In this document: positions 55,824 to 64,000 of the stretch, piece by piece
Position numbering within the stretch: the first letter of the stretch is position 1
Layout of the letters: each line of letters opens with the position of its first letter
Assembly: GCF_021654575.1 (NCBI RefSeq)
Contig: NZ_AP024488.1
Location: forward strand, 5,979,501 to 6,043,500
Length of the DNA: 64,000 nt
Source: Desulfoluna limicola
GTDB lineage: Bacteria; Desulfobacterota; Desulfobacteria; Desulfobacterales; Desulfolunaceae
Direction of reading: 5' to 3'
Notes under the pieces: generated by a model
The model's database searches: none
What the model was told of the DNA's origin: nothing
What the model saw: only the letters and a program-made list of their open reading frames with translations
Translations under genes and position numbers: made by a program

Positions 55824-58556
55824 TTACCCCCTGATCAAATCAAGTATTTCATCATATTGAAAGCTGTTCGCCAGGTCCGTCAGGGCATCGGCGATGGGGC
55901 CATCGATTGTTCGGACCTGGCCTATGACCGACGCCACCTTTTGGACATCACAGGCAACGGCCGCATCGGACAGCTCGCGCAGCAAGCTATCCGGCAGCAT
56001 GGCCAGGGGCTCGGATCCTGCCAGGGCTTTCGCCTTTCCATTGGATATAACTGTATCGGCCAAGGGGTGGTCGTCTTCATAGAGATACCGCACCCCGAGG
56101 TGTTTCTCCATGGTGCCGAAGATGTCTGTCTCACCAAAGGGCTTGCTGATAAAGTCGTCGCAGCCTGACGCCAGGGCGTCGGCCTTTTGCTCGTCAAAGG
56201 AGCTGGCGGTGAGGGCGATGACCTTGGTTGTCTGTCCCGTGGGGCAAGATTTGATGGTGCGGGTGGTTTCATAGCCGTCCATCACCGGCATCTTCAGGTC
56301 CATCCAAATCAGGTGCGGATGCCACTGGTCAAAAAGCTTAAGCCCTTCCTGGCCATTTTCAGCTTCCCGTACGTCAAAGCCCACCGCTGTGAGGAGTTTC
56401 TTCAGCACTTCACGGCTTTCCGGGTTGTTTTCAACAATGAGGATTCGCCAGGCCGGCTGGTTTGGCTGAAGCCTGAGCACCCGGCGAATTGGTTCTTTTA
56501 CCGTGATGTCAGTCATGTCGGCTGGATCGAATTGAATGTCGAATCTGAAACGAGACCCTTTCTCCTCACGCCTCTCGGCGGAAATACCGCCCCCCATGAG
56601 GTGGACGTATTGCTTGCTGATGGCAAGCCCCAGGCCGGTCCCCTCACGTGCCTTATCGCTGAATCCTGTTTGGGCAAAGGCATTGAAGATGATCCCTGTC
56701 TCGCTTTTTTCGATACCGACACCCGTGTCTTCGACTTCAAAGACGAGGCGGGTGTCCTGATCAGCTCGCTTGCACCAGGCCCGTAAGGTGACACCGCCTT
56801 TGTCCGTAAATTTAATGGCATTACCCAGCAGGTTGACGAGAACCTGGCGCAATTTGGTTTCATCGGTCCGGATGAACCTGGGCAGGTCTGTGGGGGGCTG
56901 GATGGTGAGGTGCAACCCTTTGTCATCGGCGCGGTTGCGCATCATTTTTTCGATGCCTTCAAGGGTGCGGTGAAGGTCAAAGCCCTCTTTCCTCAAGATG
57001 GTTCTGCCAGCCTCTATCTTGGACATCTCCAGGATGTCGTTGATAAGAGCAAGCAAGTGCTCACCGCTTCGCGTGATCGTCATGAGTGTCTCCTGCTGAT
57101 CGGGGGGGGTGCGTACGTCCCGGTTCAGGATGTGGGAGAAACCCAGGATGATGTTTAAGGGGGTTCGCAGCTCATGGCTCATGTTGGCAAGAAAGCGGCT
57201 TTTGGCCCGGCTTGCTGCCTCGGCTGATTCTTTGGCCTGTTGCAGCAGGCTGTTGGCAACGGACAGTTCCGACGTGCGTTCGGCAACCCGGTGCTCGAGC
57301 CCTTCGTTGAGCTTGAGGACCTCGTCCTCCGCCTGCTTGCGCACCGCAACCTCATGCTGGAGCCTGGTGTTGGCTTTTTTGAGGTCCACCGTGCGCTCGG
57401 CAACGCGGTCTTCAAGGTGTTCTCGGTGTTTTTTGACCTGCCCGACCATCTGGTTGAAGGAGCGGGCCAGGATGCCCACCTCGTCTTCTGTCAGGACAGG
57501 CACAAGCGATTCCAGATCCCCGTCGGCCACCTGCATGGCCGTGTCGGCGATTTTCCGGATGGGCCTCACGATCTGGCGTGCCAGGGCATAGCCTCCCAGG
57601 GTCAGCAACCAGGCTGAGACAACACCCACCTTGATAATGTTCAGGGCCAGTTGCCGGGCGGGTGCAAAGGCCTCCTCCCGGCTCATTTCCACCAGCAGGG
57701 CCAGTTGCCGGTCTTCCAACCAGCGGTAGACGCCGATGACCGGTACCCCGGCGTAGTTCTGGTAGAGCCCTTCGCCATTGCGGCCAGCAAGCGCGGTGTC
57801 GATGCCCTCGGTATGAACGCCTCGCGGGAACTCGCGTCGACCGAAACGGTCGGCGGACACAAAGACGTTCAATGAATCCACCAGGTAGGATTCTCCGGTT
57901 TTGCCCAGGCCCGCTGAATTCCGAACGATCTGGTCCATATGAGTAAGGTTCATGTGCACGGCAAGCACCCCCAGCCGTTGCTGACCGGCGGCATCGTGAA
58001 GGGGGGTGGCGATGGTCAGTGTCGGTTTCAGGGTCATGGGCGAGGCGTAGACGCCTTGCGCAAAGGTGCCCTGGCGACCCCGGGTATAGTAGATGTCCAT
58101 TGGCCTGTACCGGCCTTCCCGGTCGGGTTCGGTGGAAACAACAATCTGACCGCCCGTATCGTTGAGGATGAAGATCTCCTGGGGGTCGAACCGGCCGGCC
58201 AGGATTTTTTCCATAAAACCGGCAAACGTGTTGGAAGCGGCTTGGTATGCTGGGTGCGATTTGTCATGTGTCAGGAAAATTTCCGCCGGGCCCCGGACTT
58301 CAGACAGGCTGGCGAGAAACGCCACATCCTGCATGCGGTCATCCACCCACCGGTTCAACTCGCCTGCCTTGAATGTCGCCACCGTGTTGAGGCGATCGAA
58401 AACCGATGCCTTGAGGGCTTCCGTGGCCTGTCGGTAGGCGATGTATCCCACCAGGCTCACAATGGCCAGAGAGAGGAACAGGAAAGAACCGGCCAGGCGA
58501 GTCATCAGGCTTTGTTTCCAAAAATTCGGCACGGACAGTAATTTTGTTAACCTCAT
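55824..58556 (-). CDS. Hybrid sensor histidine kinase with Cache, HAMP and receiver domains
   Basis: 910 residues. Membrane helix 1 (LAGSFLFLSLAIVSLVGYIA), a large periplasmic double-Cache sensor (about 50-300; FVSADRFGRREFPRGVHTEG, YQNYAGVPVIGVYRWLEDRQ), helix 2 (GVVSAWLLTLGGYALARQIV), HAMP (RPIRKIADTAMQVADGDLES) and a long coiled coil. Then HisKA with the phospho-His in NMSHELRTPLNIILGFSHIL, HATPase (LVNLLGNAIKFTDKGG, DTGVGIEKSETG, REGTGLGLAISKQYVHLM) and a receiver domain (RILIVENNPESREVLKKLL, LIWMDLKMPVMDGYETTR, ALTASSFDEQK, ISKPFGETDIF). A C-terminal tail of about 80 residues may be a degenerate Hpt. Start ATG 58556. Heads the operon with the response regulator and the binding lipoprotein. 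Confidence 0.92.
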   Translation of the reverse strand: MRLTKLLSVPNFWKQSLMTRLAGSFLFLSLAIVSLVGYIAYRQATEALKASVFDRLNTVATFKAGELNRWVDDRMQDVAFLASLSEVRGPAEIFLTHDKSHPAYQAASNTFAGFMEKILAGRFDPQEIFILNDTGGQIVVSTEPDREGRYRPMDIYYTRGRQGTFAQGVYASPMTLKPTLTIATPLHDAAGQQRLGVLAVHMNLTHMDQIVRNSAGLGKTGESYLVDSLNVFVSADRFGRREFPRGVHTEGIDTALAGRNGEGLYQNYAGVPVIGVYRWLEDRQLALLVEMSREEAFAPARQLALNIIKVGVVSAWLLTLGGYALARQIVRPIRKIADTAMQVADGDLESLVPVLTEDEVGILARSFNQMVGQVKKHREHLEDRVAERTVDLKKANTRLQHEVAVRKQAEDEVLKLNEGLEHRVAERTSELSVANSLLQQAKESAEAASRAKSRFLANMSHELRTPLNIILGFSHILNRDVRTPPDQQETLMTITRSGEHLLALINDILEMSKIEAGRTILRKEGFDLHRTLEGIEKMMRNRADDKGLHLTIQPPTDLPRFIRTDETKLRQVLVNLLGNAIKFTDKGGVTLRAWCKRADQDTRLVFEVEDTGVGIEKSETGIIFNAFAQTGFSDKAREGTGLGLAISKQYVHLMGGGISAERREEKGSRFRFDIQFDPADMTDITVKEPIRRVLRLQPNQPAWRILIVENNPESREVLKKLLTAVGFDVREAENGQEGLKLFDQWHPHLIWMDLKMPVMDGYETTRTIKSCPTGQTTKVIALTASSFDEQKADALASGCDDFISKPFGETDIFGTMEKHLGVRYLYEDDHPLADTVISNGKAKALAGSEPLAMLPDSLLRELSDAAVACDVQKVASVIGQVRTIDGPIADALTDLANSFQYDEILDLIRG

Positions 58557-59309
58557 ATTCTGGTCCTCAACGCCTCTTCTTAGATCTCTTTCCGGCTCAT
58601 GCCGGGTGCCAGGCGGCCCTGTTCTGGAATTGGGTTTGATAAACAGGGTCTGAAAAATGAGTCGACCGCTTCAGCCCTGTCTGCACGGTTCAGTCATCAG
58701 GTTGATACACCAGGAATGCTTGCAGGAGCCATGTTCAGATAGTGACCCGCCGAAGGTTTTCTGGTCGGTACCAAAAATTTATTAAAGAGAGATAGCACAA
58801 CCAAGGGACTCCAACAATCATCAACTACCCTTTAAATGCCTATGAAAAATAGGCATTTAATGCCCTTTTTAATTGCTGATCCAGGTGGGGTTGGGTGTTT
58901 TATCTCGTTTATTCAATGTGTTAACGTTTTTGCTTCCATGGGCATCCTTTGCTGCGCAAAAAGTCGAGCGGGTAAAGTGCCTATATGGCATGGGTGTTTT
59001 CTGGGTGTTTATGGGATATTTTGTTTTCCTTCAAAGCAACTTATCATACCCATTAAAGGAACACAATTCGTTCCAAAAGACTCATAATATCAAGGCCACG
59101 GTCTTCGCTTACGCTTGCGGAACGGCAACGTTGGTCGCTGCAGTGACGCTTGCCTGGTCTGGAGTCTGGAGGGTCTGACGCATTGAACCCAGCATACCGC
59201 CCCCAAAGCCGGTATGCGATTTCGGGTTCTGGTTGTCTGAAGGTACCGCCCGGGAACTTTGGAGAGGTTTCCGGACATTTTAATAAAAATAGGAGTTAAG
59301 GAGTTAAGG
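58557..59309. other. Long spacer with a hairpin, no convincing gene
   Basis: Contains a degenerate X-like family A remnant near 58600-58652 (GGCGGCCCTG, GGTTTGATAAACAGGG). It also holds a perfect 12-bp hairpin TTAAATGCCTAT / ATAGGCATTTAA at 58832-58860, followed by TGCCCTTTTT. Frames at 58836-59178 lack a ribosome-binding site and family pattern. The dctP promoter must lie in the last part. Confidence 0.45.
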
Positions 59310-60302
59310 ATGTCCAGATTAAAAACATGTTTTGCAGCCCTTATGATCACTCTGTTTTTGGCCACTTCGTCTGCTGTTGCAGGCCCCATTGTGATCAAAC
59401 TTGCTCACCCCAACGTTCCCCAGCACCCCATGGGCCAGGCATTTGAAAAGTTTAAGGAACTTCTTGAAGAGCGAAGCAATGGTGAATTTCGCGTAGACAT
59501 TTTCGACAGTTCAAAATTCGGAAACTTCGACAGTGTTGTTCAGGGCCTTCAGTTCAACATGCTCCAGATGGGATCCGCAGCCACGCCGAACCTGGCGCCA
59601 TTTTCAGATGAGTTCCTGATTTTTGACCTGCCCTTCCTCTTCCCCGACTACCCTTCTGCAGACAAAATCACCGATGGCCCCATCGGCATGAACGCCACCA
59701 AAGCTCTTGAGAAGAGCGGCATCGTCGGTCTTGGTTACATTGAAATCGGGTTCCGTAACCTCTGGAACAACAAAAAAGCCGTGGCCACCCTCGAGGATGC
59801 CAAGGGCCTGAAAATCCGTTCCACCCCCTCCAAAGCACACATCGCCACCTTGAAGAGCCTGGGCATGAACCCCACTCCCATCTCCTGGGGAGAGGTGTAC
59901 ACCGCCCTTCAGCAGAAAACCGTGGATGGCATCGACATCGACCTGAACCTGGCATGGCACAACAACTTCCCTGAAGTCAACAACCACGTCACCATCGTCA
60001 ACAGTCTCTACAGCCCCCACCTCGTCATGATCTCCAAGCGTTTCCTGGACGGTCTCAGTGCCAAGAACAAAGAGCTGGTCCTGAAGACTTTCGATGAGTG
60101 CAAGCTCTATGAGCGAAAGCTCATCCGTGACGGTGAAAAAGAGGTTATTGGCAAGCTGGAAGCCAAGGGCGTTACCGTGACCACGCTTACCCCCGAAGAG
60201 CGTAAGCGCTGGGCAGAAGCATCTTCCGTCGTCTACAAAAAGTTCGAAGACAGGATCGGAAAAGAACTGATCGAACGTGCCAAGGCCACCATCGCCGAGT
60301 AA
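59310..60302 (+). CDS. dctP: TRAP transporter solute-binding protein
   Basis: 330 residues. Signal peptide MSRLKTCFAALMITLFLATS...AVAG. Mature DctP-family fold: IVIKLAHPNVPQHPMGQAFE, FDSSKFGNFDSVVQGLQFN, LPFLFPDYPSADKITDGPIG, GLGYIEIGFRNLWNNKKAV (with the Arg that grips the substrate carboxylate), KGLKIRSTPSKAHIATLKS and WGEVYTALQQKTVDGIDIDL. It captures an organic acid in the periplasm for the DctQM permease. Start ATG 59310 follows GGAG by 6 bases. A perfect 18-bp hairpin follows the gene, so dctP is likely expressed more than the permease genes. Confidence 0.95.
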   Translation: MSRLKTCFAALMITLFLATSSAVAGPIVIKLAHPNVPQHPMGQAFEKFKELLEERSNGEFRVDIFDSSKFGNFDSVVQGLQFNMLQMGSAATPNLAPFSDEFLIFDLPFLFPDYPSADKITDGPIGMNATKALEKSGIVGLGYIEIGFRNLWNNKKAVATLEDAKGLKIRSTPSKAHIATLKSLGMNPTPISWGEVYTALQQKTVDGIDIDLNLAWHNNFPEVNNHVTIVNSLYSPHLVMISKRFLDGLSAKNKELVLKTFDECKLYERKLIRDGEKEVIGKLEAKGVTVTTLTPEERKRWAEASSVVYKKFEDRIGKELIERAKATIAE

Positions 60303-60313
60303 CAAAGAACACC

Positions 60314-60352
60314 CGGATACGCCGGGCAAGGTGACCTTGCCCGGCGTATCCG
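60314..60352. promoter_or_regulatory. Intercistronic 18-bp hairpin between dctP and dctQ
   Basis: Perfect 18-base arms (60314-60331 and 60335-60352, left arm CGGATACGCCGGGCAAGG) with a 3-base loop and no T run. Such hairpins stabilise the upstream mRNA and lower downstream expression in binding-protein operons. Confidence 0.75.
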
Positions 60353-60371
60353 TTCACAGGAGCTCATCAGC

Positions 60372-60872
60372 ATGACAAAATCGCCCAAATCCATCATCAA
60401 CCGATCCGAGGAGATCTTCTCCTCAATGGCGTTGGTTATGATGACAGGCATAACCGTTGTCCAGGTCTTTAACAGGTATGTGCTTCAGAACTCCCTCGAC
60501 TGGTCCGAGGAGATTGCACGCTATCTTTTTATTTGGGCCGTATATGTGGGGTGCAGCTATGCCACCCAGATGAACCGTCACCTGGAAGTCACGGTGGTCC
60601 GGAATATGTTCGGGGGGAAAATAGCCAAGCCCGTCACCATCGCTGCGTACCTTTGTACCCTCGTGTTCTGTGTCTGCGCCACCGTCTGGGGCATCAAGTT
60701 TATTCTCTTTTTATCCTCCACAGGACAGAAAACCCCAGCCCTTGAGATTCAGATGTACTGGGTGTTTCTCAGTGTCCCGGTGGGCATGGGCCTCATGGCC
60801 CTGCGAACCCTGGAGAGGACCTGGGGAGTTATCACGGGCAAGTACGACCCTGCAATAATGGAAATCAATTAA
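60372..60872 (+). CDS. dctQ: TRAP transporter small permease
   Basis: 166 residues with four membrane helices. Family features: EEIFSSMALVMMTGITVVQV, FNRYVLQNSLDWSEEIARYL (the W-S-E-E motif), IWAVYVGCSYATQMNRHLEV and EIQMYWVFLSVPVGMGLMAL. It couples the binding protein to the large permease. Start ATG 60372 follows AGGAG. 15 bases separate its stop from dctM. Confidence 0.95.
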   Translation: MTKSPKSIINRSEEIFSSMALVMMTGITVVQVFNRYVLQNSLDWSEEIARYLFIWAVYVGCSYATQMNRHLEVTVVRNMFGGKIAKPVTIAAYLCTLVFCVCATVWGIKFILFLSSTGQKTPALEIQMYWVFLSVPVGMGLMALRTLERTWGVITGKYDPAIMEIN

Positions 60873-60887
60873 GGAATACTCGGCCCT

Positions 60888-62168
60888 ATGGATATGGCAA
60901 TTATTTTAACGTTTGTTTCACTTGCGGCATTTCTCCTCCTGAGTGTGCCCATCGGGATCGCCATCGGCCTGAGTGTCACCGTAGGGATGACCTTCAGCGA
61001 TTTGCTCCCTTACGAATTTTTGATCCAGAAAATGGTCACCTCTCTGGATGTGTTCCCCCTTATGGCGGTTCCGTTTTTCATCATGGCCGGTGAGATCATG
61101 CAAAAGGGCAGCATGGCCCAACGACTGCTTGCGGTTTCCCGGTCCCTGGTGGGGCATATCACGGGTGGGATGGCGCATATCTCCGTCCTGACCAGCATGT
61201 TCTACGGTGCACTCTCCGGGTCCGCCCCCGCCACCGTGGCCGCCGTTGGCGGTATCATGGTTCCCGCCATGGAAGAGGAGGGGTACAGCAAGTCCTTTTC
61301 AACCGCGGTCAACACAGCTTCCGGCTGCCTGGGCGTTATTATCCCTCCCAGCGTTCCCCTGATTATCTATGGAACCACCGCAGGTGTCTCCGTGGGAGAC
61401 CTGTTTATTGCAGGTGTTATCCCCGGCTTGTTTGTCGGTGCCTGCCTGATGCTGTGCAGCTATATTCTGTCCAAGAAATACGGCTTTACCGGCTCAGGGA
61501 AACGAGCCCCCATGTCCGAGGTCTTCTCCTCGCTCAAGGCCGCCCTTCCTGCGCTGATGGTCCCCCTGATTGTTCTGGGCGGAATTTATGGTGGGTTCAC
61601 CACCCCGACGGAGGCAGGCGTCATCGCCGTTGTCTACTCCCTCATCATGGAAGGCCTGATCCTGCGGACCCTCTCCTGGAAAAAAATCGCCGATGTGTTC
61701 ACGGGCACCGCCCTGACCACGTCCTCCATTTTCCTGGTGGTGGCCACCGCAACGGCCCTGGGTCAGATTCTGCTGTTTTACAATCTGCCCAACCAGCTTG
61801 TGGATATCCTGACAGGGATTTCGGACAACCGTTACATCCTGATTCCCATTATCCTGCTGTTCCTTCTTGTCATGGGGACCTTCATGGACGCCCTGGCCAA
61901 CATTCTGATCCTGACACCCCTGCTCCTGCCTGTGGTCAAGCACCTGGGCATGGATCCGATCCACTTTGGCATTGTCATGATCGTGACCTCCTCCATGGGC
62001 TTTTTGACCCCCCCCGTGGGCGTCAACCTGTTCGTGGGCTGCAGCATCAGTGGCCTGTCCATCGAAAAACTCAGCGCGGCGGTGCTGCCGTTCCTGTTCA
62101 CCATGGTATTGGCCCTTCTGGCCATCGTCTTTGTTCCTGGCCTTGCCCTCTGGCTGCCGGGTCTGTAA
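60888..62168 (+). CDS. dctM: TRAP transporter large permease
   Basis: 426-residue sodium-driven permease with about 12 helices. Family marks: AFLLLSVPIGIAIGLSVTVG, MAVPFFIMAGEIMQKGSMAQ, GGMAHISVLTSMFYGALSGS, SAPATVAAVGGIMVPAMEEE and GVIIPPSVPLIIYGTTAGVS. It ends TPPVGVNLFVGCSISGLSIE with FVPGLALWLP. Together with DctP and DctQ it forms a tripartite organic-acid importer. Start ATG 60888 follows AAGGAATAC. The substrate cannot be read; the neighbouring 412-residue gene may act on it. Confidence 0.95.
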   Translation: MDMAIILTFVSLAAFLLLSVPIGIAIGLSVTVGMTFSDLLPYEFLIQKMVTSLDVFPLMAVPFFIMAGEIMQKGSMAQRLLAVSRSLVGHITGGMAHISVLTSMFYGALSGSAPATVAAVGGIMVPAMEEEGYSKSFSTAVNTASGCLGVIIPPSVPLIIYGTTAGVSVGDLFIAGVIPGLFVGACLMLCSYILSKKYGFTGSGKRAPMSEVFSSLKAALPALMVPLIVLGGIYGGFTTPTEAGVIAVVYSLIMEGLILRTLSWKKIADVFTGTALTTSSIFLVVATATALGQILLFYNLPNQLVDILTGISDNRYILIPIILLFLLVMGTFMDALANILILTPLLLPVVKHLGMDPIHFGIVMIVTSSMGFLTPPVGVNLFVGCSISGLSIEKLSAAVLPFLFTMVLALLAIVFVPGLALWLPGL

Positions 62169-62202
62169 GACGCGATATAGCACCGATGTCATATTAAAGT
62201 TG

Positions 62203-62237
62203 GCCTCCGGCGACCCTGCCGGGGGCCAAACTTTTGC
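62203..62237. repeat. Family A repeat, X module only
   Basis: GCCTCCGGCGACCCTGCC followed by GGGGGCCAAACTTTTG, 34 bases after the dctM stop. Confidence 0.65.
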
Positions 62238-62358
62238 CTGATCTGAAAAGGTGGGTTTGACAACCAGAACTTGAACATCTCCCCCCCCATACCCCCCCTT
62301 CTTCTTTTCAAGCAAGAAATTCGCATGCAATCTGATTAGGGAATGCTTCTTTTTGGTA
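62238..62358. other. Non-coding spacer
   Basis: Short stretch between two repeats, with a run of C around 62280-62300 (CCCCCCCCATACCCCCCC). No gene. Confidence 0.4.
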
Positions 62359-62460
62359 TTAACCCGGCAACTTGATATATGAATCACCAGGTGGTGGAGA
62401 TGACTGATTTAGAAGGGGTATACCGCCCCTCGACAGTCACACATTTAAACGCCGGCTTAA
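62359..62460 (+). repeat. Family B repeat, 102 bp, diverged centre
   Basis: TTAACCCGGCAACTTGATAT, GATGACTGATTTAGAAGGGG, CTCGACAGTCACACATTTA and ACGCCGGCTTAA. Ends are kept, the centre is replaced in part. Confidence 0.75.
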
Positions 62461-62463
62461 AAA

Positions 62464-62665
62464 CGATTCAGCTCAACATGATTGTTGAAAAGAAGCCTCC
62501 GGCGGCAAGGTGTGCCACCTTGAAAGCAGGTTTCGGATGTGCTTTGCCCCTCGTTCCTCGGGACAAATCACATCCGCGTTTAATTCGCGCACTACCAGGG
62601 AATATTTTTAACACCTGTTTATCAAACTTTTCAAAAGTTTGGCCCCCGGCAGGGCCGCCGGAGGC
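62464..62665. repeat. Family A repeat, Y'+X' copy
   Basis: ACGATTCAGCTCAACATG, GCCTCCGGCGGCAAGGTGTG, GCCCCTCGTTCCTCGGGAC, CTTTTCAAAAGTTTGGCCCC and CGGCAGGGCCGCCGGAGGC. It ends 40 bases before the start of the 412-residue gene; the right terminal CTGAATAG is missing. Confidence 0.8.
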
Positions 62666-62704
62666 CTGCTTTTTCCATGCACTTTAACCATAGAAGGCAA
62701 GACC

Positions 62705-63943
62705 ATGAACGTTTCCAGAAGCACATTATCCAGCGGAATTATCGGTATCACGGGCCATGTGGGTGCAGGCCATGTTCACAGCAACTTCGGATTTGTTCAG
62801 GACGACTCGGCGGGTTTTGCCGTTACCGCCTCTCTTTTGCGTCAGGCCTTTCCCGTATGCACGACCATCTCTTCGGTGGATGCGGATATCGAGACCGGCA
62901 TCGTCACCGTAAAAACAGAAGGTGGCGGCACGGGCTCCGCACAGGCCCGCAGGGGGATCACCCCATATGAAGCCACCCTGGGCCGCCTTGCCATTGGCAT
63001 GGACGCCATATACAGCCAGCATGTGGCATTTGCTGCCTTTGGACGCATCTACGGGCAGGGCGTTCTGGAATTGCCCGTGGCCCTTCAGACCGCCGCCTGC
63101 CTGGCCGTCGTTGATACCTTTGAAAAAAAATACCCCGGTGAGTTCGTCACAGGGGTTGAAGGCATGCCCGGAAAGGTCGGCAAGGTCATCGGGGCCGTTT
63201 TGGACATCGATTCGGTGCCCGTATCGGTGATGGCCATTATCAACGCCAGTGAGGGCGGCCTGGGCCCGGACGAAGACCTGGAAGGGAATATCCTGCTCGG
63301 GGACAAGGGGCGCGCCATGAAAGAGCTTGGCCTTGGCGCGATCCCCACCATCATCCTCGAGAGCAAGGCCTATGTGCCTGCCGCCTGCAAGGGGCAGGAG
63401 GTGGACAAGTTCTGGGTGCGAATGAACAAAGACGTGGACAACCGAACGGTCTACAACGCACTTGTCGACGGTGTCCGCGCCGCAGGTCTTCCCAGTACCC
63501 ACTCCGATGCGGCCTACCCCCGGGGGGCCGGTGACATGGCAACGGCAACAAGGGAGCTGGGGGAGCGGATTGTTGAATTGGGCACCGCCTTGTCCCAGGC
63601 AACCACGGCACGGGAAAAAGTGCGCATCGTCGGTGAGCTGGCCATTCTCGTCAGCCAGGACGCGGGCGGGGTCACCTTCATGTCCTCTGATCTCCACAAT
63701 GTGGTGGGCGGCGGAGGCATTATGCCCGGCATGTCTGCCGTTCTCTCCATGACCGTTTCGGAACAGAGCATCAGGACCTGGAAGATTCCGGTCTTTACGG
63801 CCCAGGATTCCGAGAACTACCTGGCGATTCTTCAAAAGACGCTTCCCATCCTTGCCTCCGGCATTGAACAGGCCCGAAAAGAGATGGATGAACGATGCGC
63901 CTTCCAGGAGGATTCGTTTACTTTTCTGTTCTCCCAGGAATAG
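62705..63943 (+). CDS. Unrecognised 412-residue cytoplasmic protein next to the TRAP operon
   Basis: Not recognised. Start ATG 62705 (MNVSRSTLSSGIIGITGHVG) follows GAAGGCAAGACC; the frame is open upstream only through the repeat. Visible: a glycine-rich N terminus GHVGAGHVHSNFGFVQDDSA, a second glycine-rich run TEGGGTGSAQARRGITPYEA, MDAIYSQHVAFAAFGRIYGQ, INASEGGLGPDEDLEGN and a His/Asp-containing THSDAAYPRGAG. Near the end is SSDLHNVVGGGGIMPGMSAV. There is no signal peptide, membrane segment or cysteine cluster (single Cys residues at PVCTT and AACKGQ). The high Gly/Ala content and ordered motif spacing suggest an enzyme, perhaps acting on the imported organic acid. It lies 537 bases after dctM with three repeats between, so co-transcription is uncertain. 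Confidence 0.7.
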   Translation: MNVSRSTLSSGIIGITGHVGAGHVHSNFGFVQDDSAGFAVTASLLRQAFPVCTTISSVDADIETGIVTVKTEGGGTGSAQARRGITPYEATLGRLAIGMDAIYSQHVAFAAFGRIYGQGVLELPVALQTAACLAVVDTFEKKYPGEFVTGVEGMPGKVGKVIGAVLDIDSVPVSVMAIINASEGGLGPDEDLEGNILLGDKGRAMKELGLGAIPTIILESKAYVPAACKGQEVDKFWVRMNKDVDNRTVYNALVDGVRAAGLPSTHSDAAYPRGAGDMATATRELGERIVELGTALSQATTAREKVRIVGELAILVSQDAGGVTFMSSDLHNVVGGGGIMPGMSAVLSMTVSEQSIRTWKIPVFTAQDSENYLAILQKTLPILASGIEQARKEMDERCAFQEDSFTFLFSQE

Positions 63944-63961
63944 GGATCACTTATCAGGGAT

Positions 63962-64000
63962 GCCTCCGGCGGCAAGGTGGGGGCACCTTGAAACCCTGTG
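63962..64000. repeat. Family A/composite repeat, cut by the window end
   Basis: GCCTCCGGCGGCAAGGTGGG followed by GGCACCTTGAAACCC, identical in form to the starts of the composites at 15704, 22933 and 52706. It begins 18 bases after the stop of the 412-residue gene. Confidence 0.7.

Noticed and set aside
58836..59178. Frames of 83-101 codons before dctP, partly hydrophobic
   Set aside because: No ribosome-binding site, overlap in different frames, and one begins within a hairpin arm.
62726..63835. 369-codon minus-strand frame opposite the unknown 412-residue gene
   Set aside because: The plus-strand frame has a proper start and ordered motifs; the minus frame is His/Gly-rich shadow sequence without a ribosome-binding site.

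Overview
The window looks like a chromosomal segment of a strictly anaerobic Desulfobacterota bacterium (Desulfobacteraceae-like sulfate reducer). This is inferred from the gene mix: a Ni-Fe carbon monoxide dehydrogenase with a CooA-like regulator, a very large acyl-CoA dehydratase activase, a TRAP C4-dicarboxylate-type transporter, several rhodaneses, many cyclic-di-GMP and two-component proteins, and single-chain PurL. The species cannot be fixed from the sequence alone. About 43 protein genes and two tRNA genes are supported.

Layout. 1-9.7 kb: a 3'-truncated chemoreceptor, a TetR regulator with a 30-bp operator-like palindrome, a DUF1571 secreted protein, a polyprenol/dolichol-kinase-like membrane protein, and a compact three-gene sulfur-trafficking operon (metallo-beta-lactamase with three rhodanese domains, then two YeeE/YedE halves, the second carrying three more rhodanese domains). 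10-20 kb: UPF0178 protein, RhlE-like helicase, two tandem secreted paralogs, LysE exporter, LysR regulator, a FliK-like/FlhB-like pair, a BLUF blue-light sensor and a pentapeptide-repeat protein. 20-27 kb: CoA-transferase, CooA-like regulator and cooS. 27-35 kb: DUF3124 protein, 1479-residue activase, YhiN-like flavoprotein, an Ada-like secreted protein and a PIN-like protein. 36-42.5 kb: purL-purF-purM. 43-49 kb: LysR regulator, lysine-rich repeat protein, two diguanylate cyclases. 49-53 kb: SRPBCC-SDR fusion, chalcone-isomerase-like protein and GPH-type transporter in one operon. 53.3-53.5 kb: tRNA-His and tRNA-Arg with promoter and terminator. 53.5-58.6 kb: hybrid histidine kinase, response regulator and orphan substrate-binding lipoprotein. 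59-64 kb: DctP-DctQ-DctM and an unrecognised 412-residue protein.

The most striking property is the intergenic DNA. It is filled with at least three families of short palindromic repeats. Family A (over 25 copies) is built from GCCTCCGGCGG/CCGCCGGAGGC modules around a conserved CTCGTTCCTCGGGTC core and often ends in GTAACTATTCAG/CTGAATAGTTAC. Family B (6 copies) is about 102 bp with TTAACCCGGC/GCCGGGTTAA ends. Family C (5 copies) is about 95-100 bp, running from ATGGATCCCCGGTC to GCCGGGGAAGACG. Copies lie within a few bases of stop or start codons, inside operons, and fused to each other. No transposase, integrase, CRISPR array or phage gene is visible.

The functional themes are extracytoplasmic zero-valent sulfur handling, CO oxidation under a CO-sensing regulator, second-messenger and light signalling, and organic-acid uptake.
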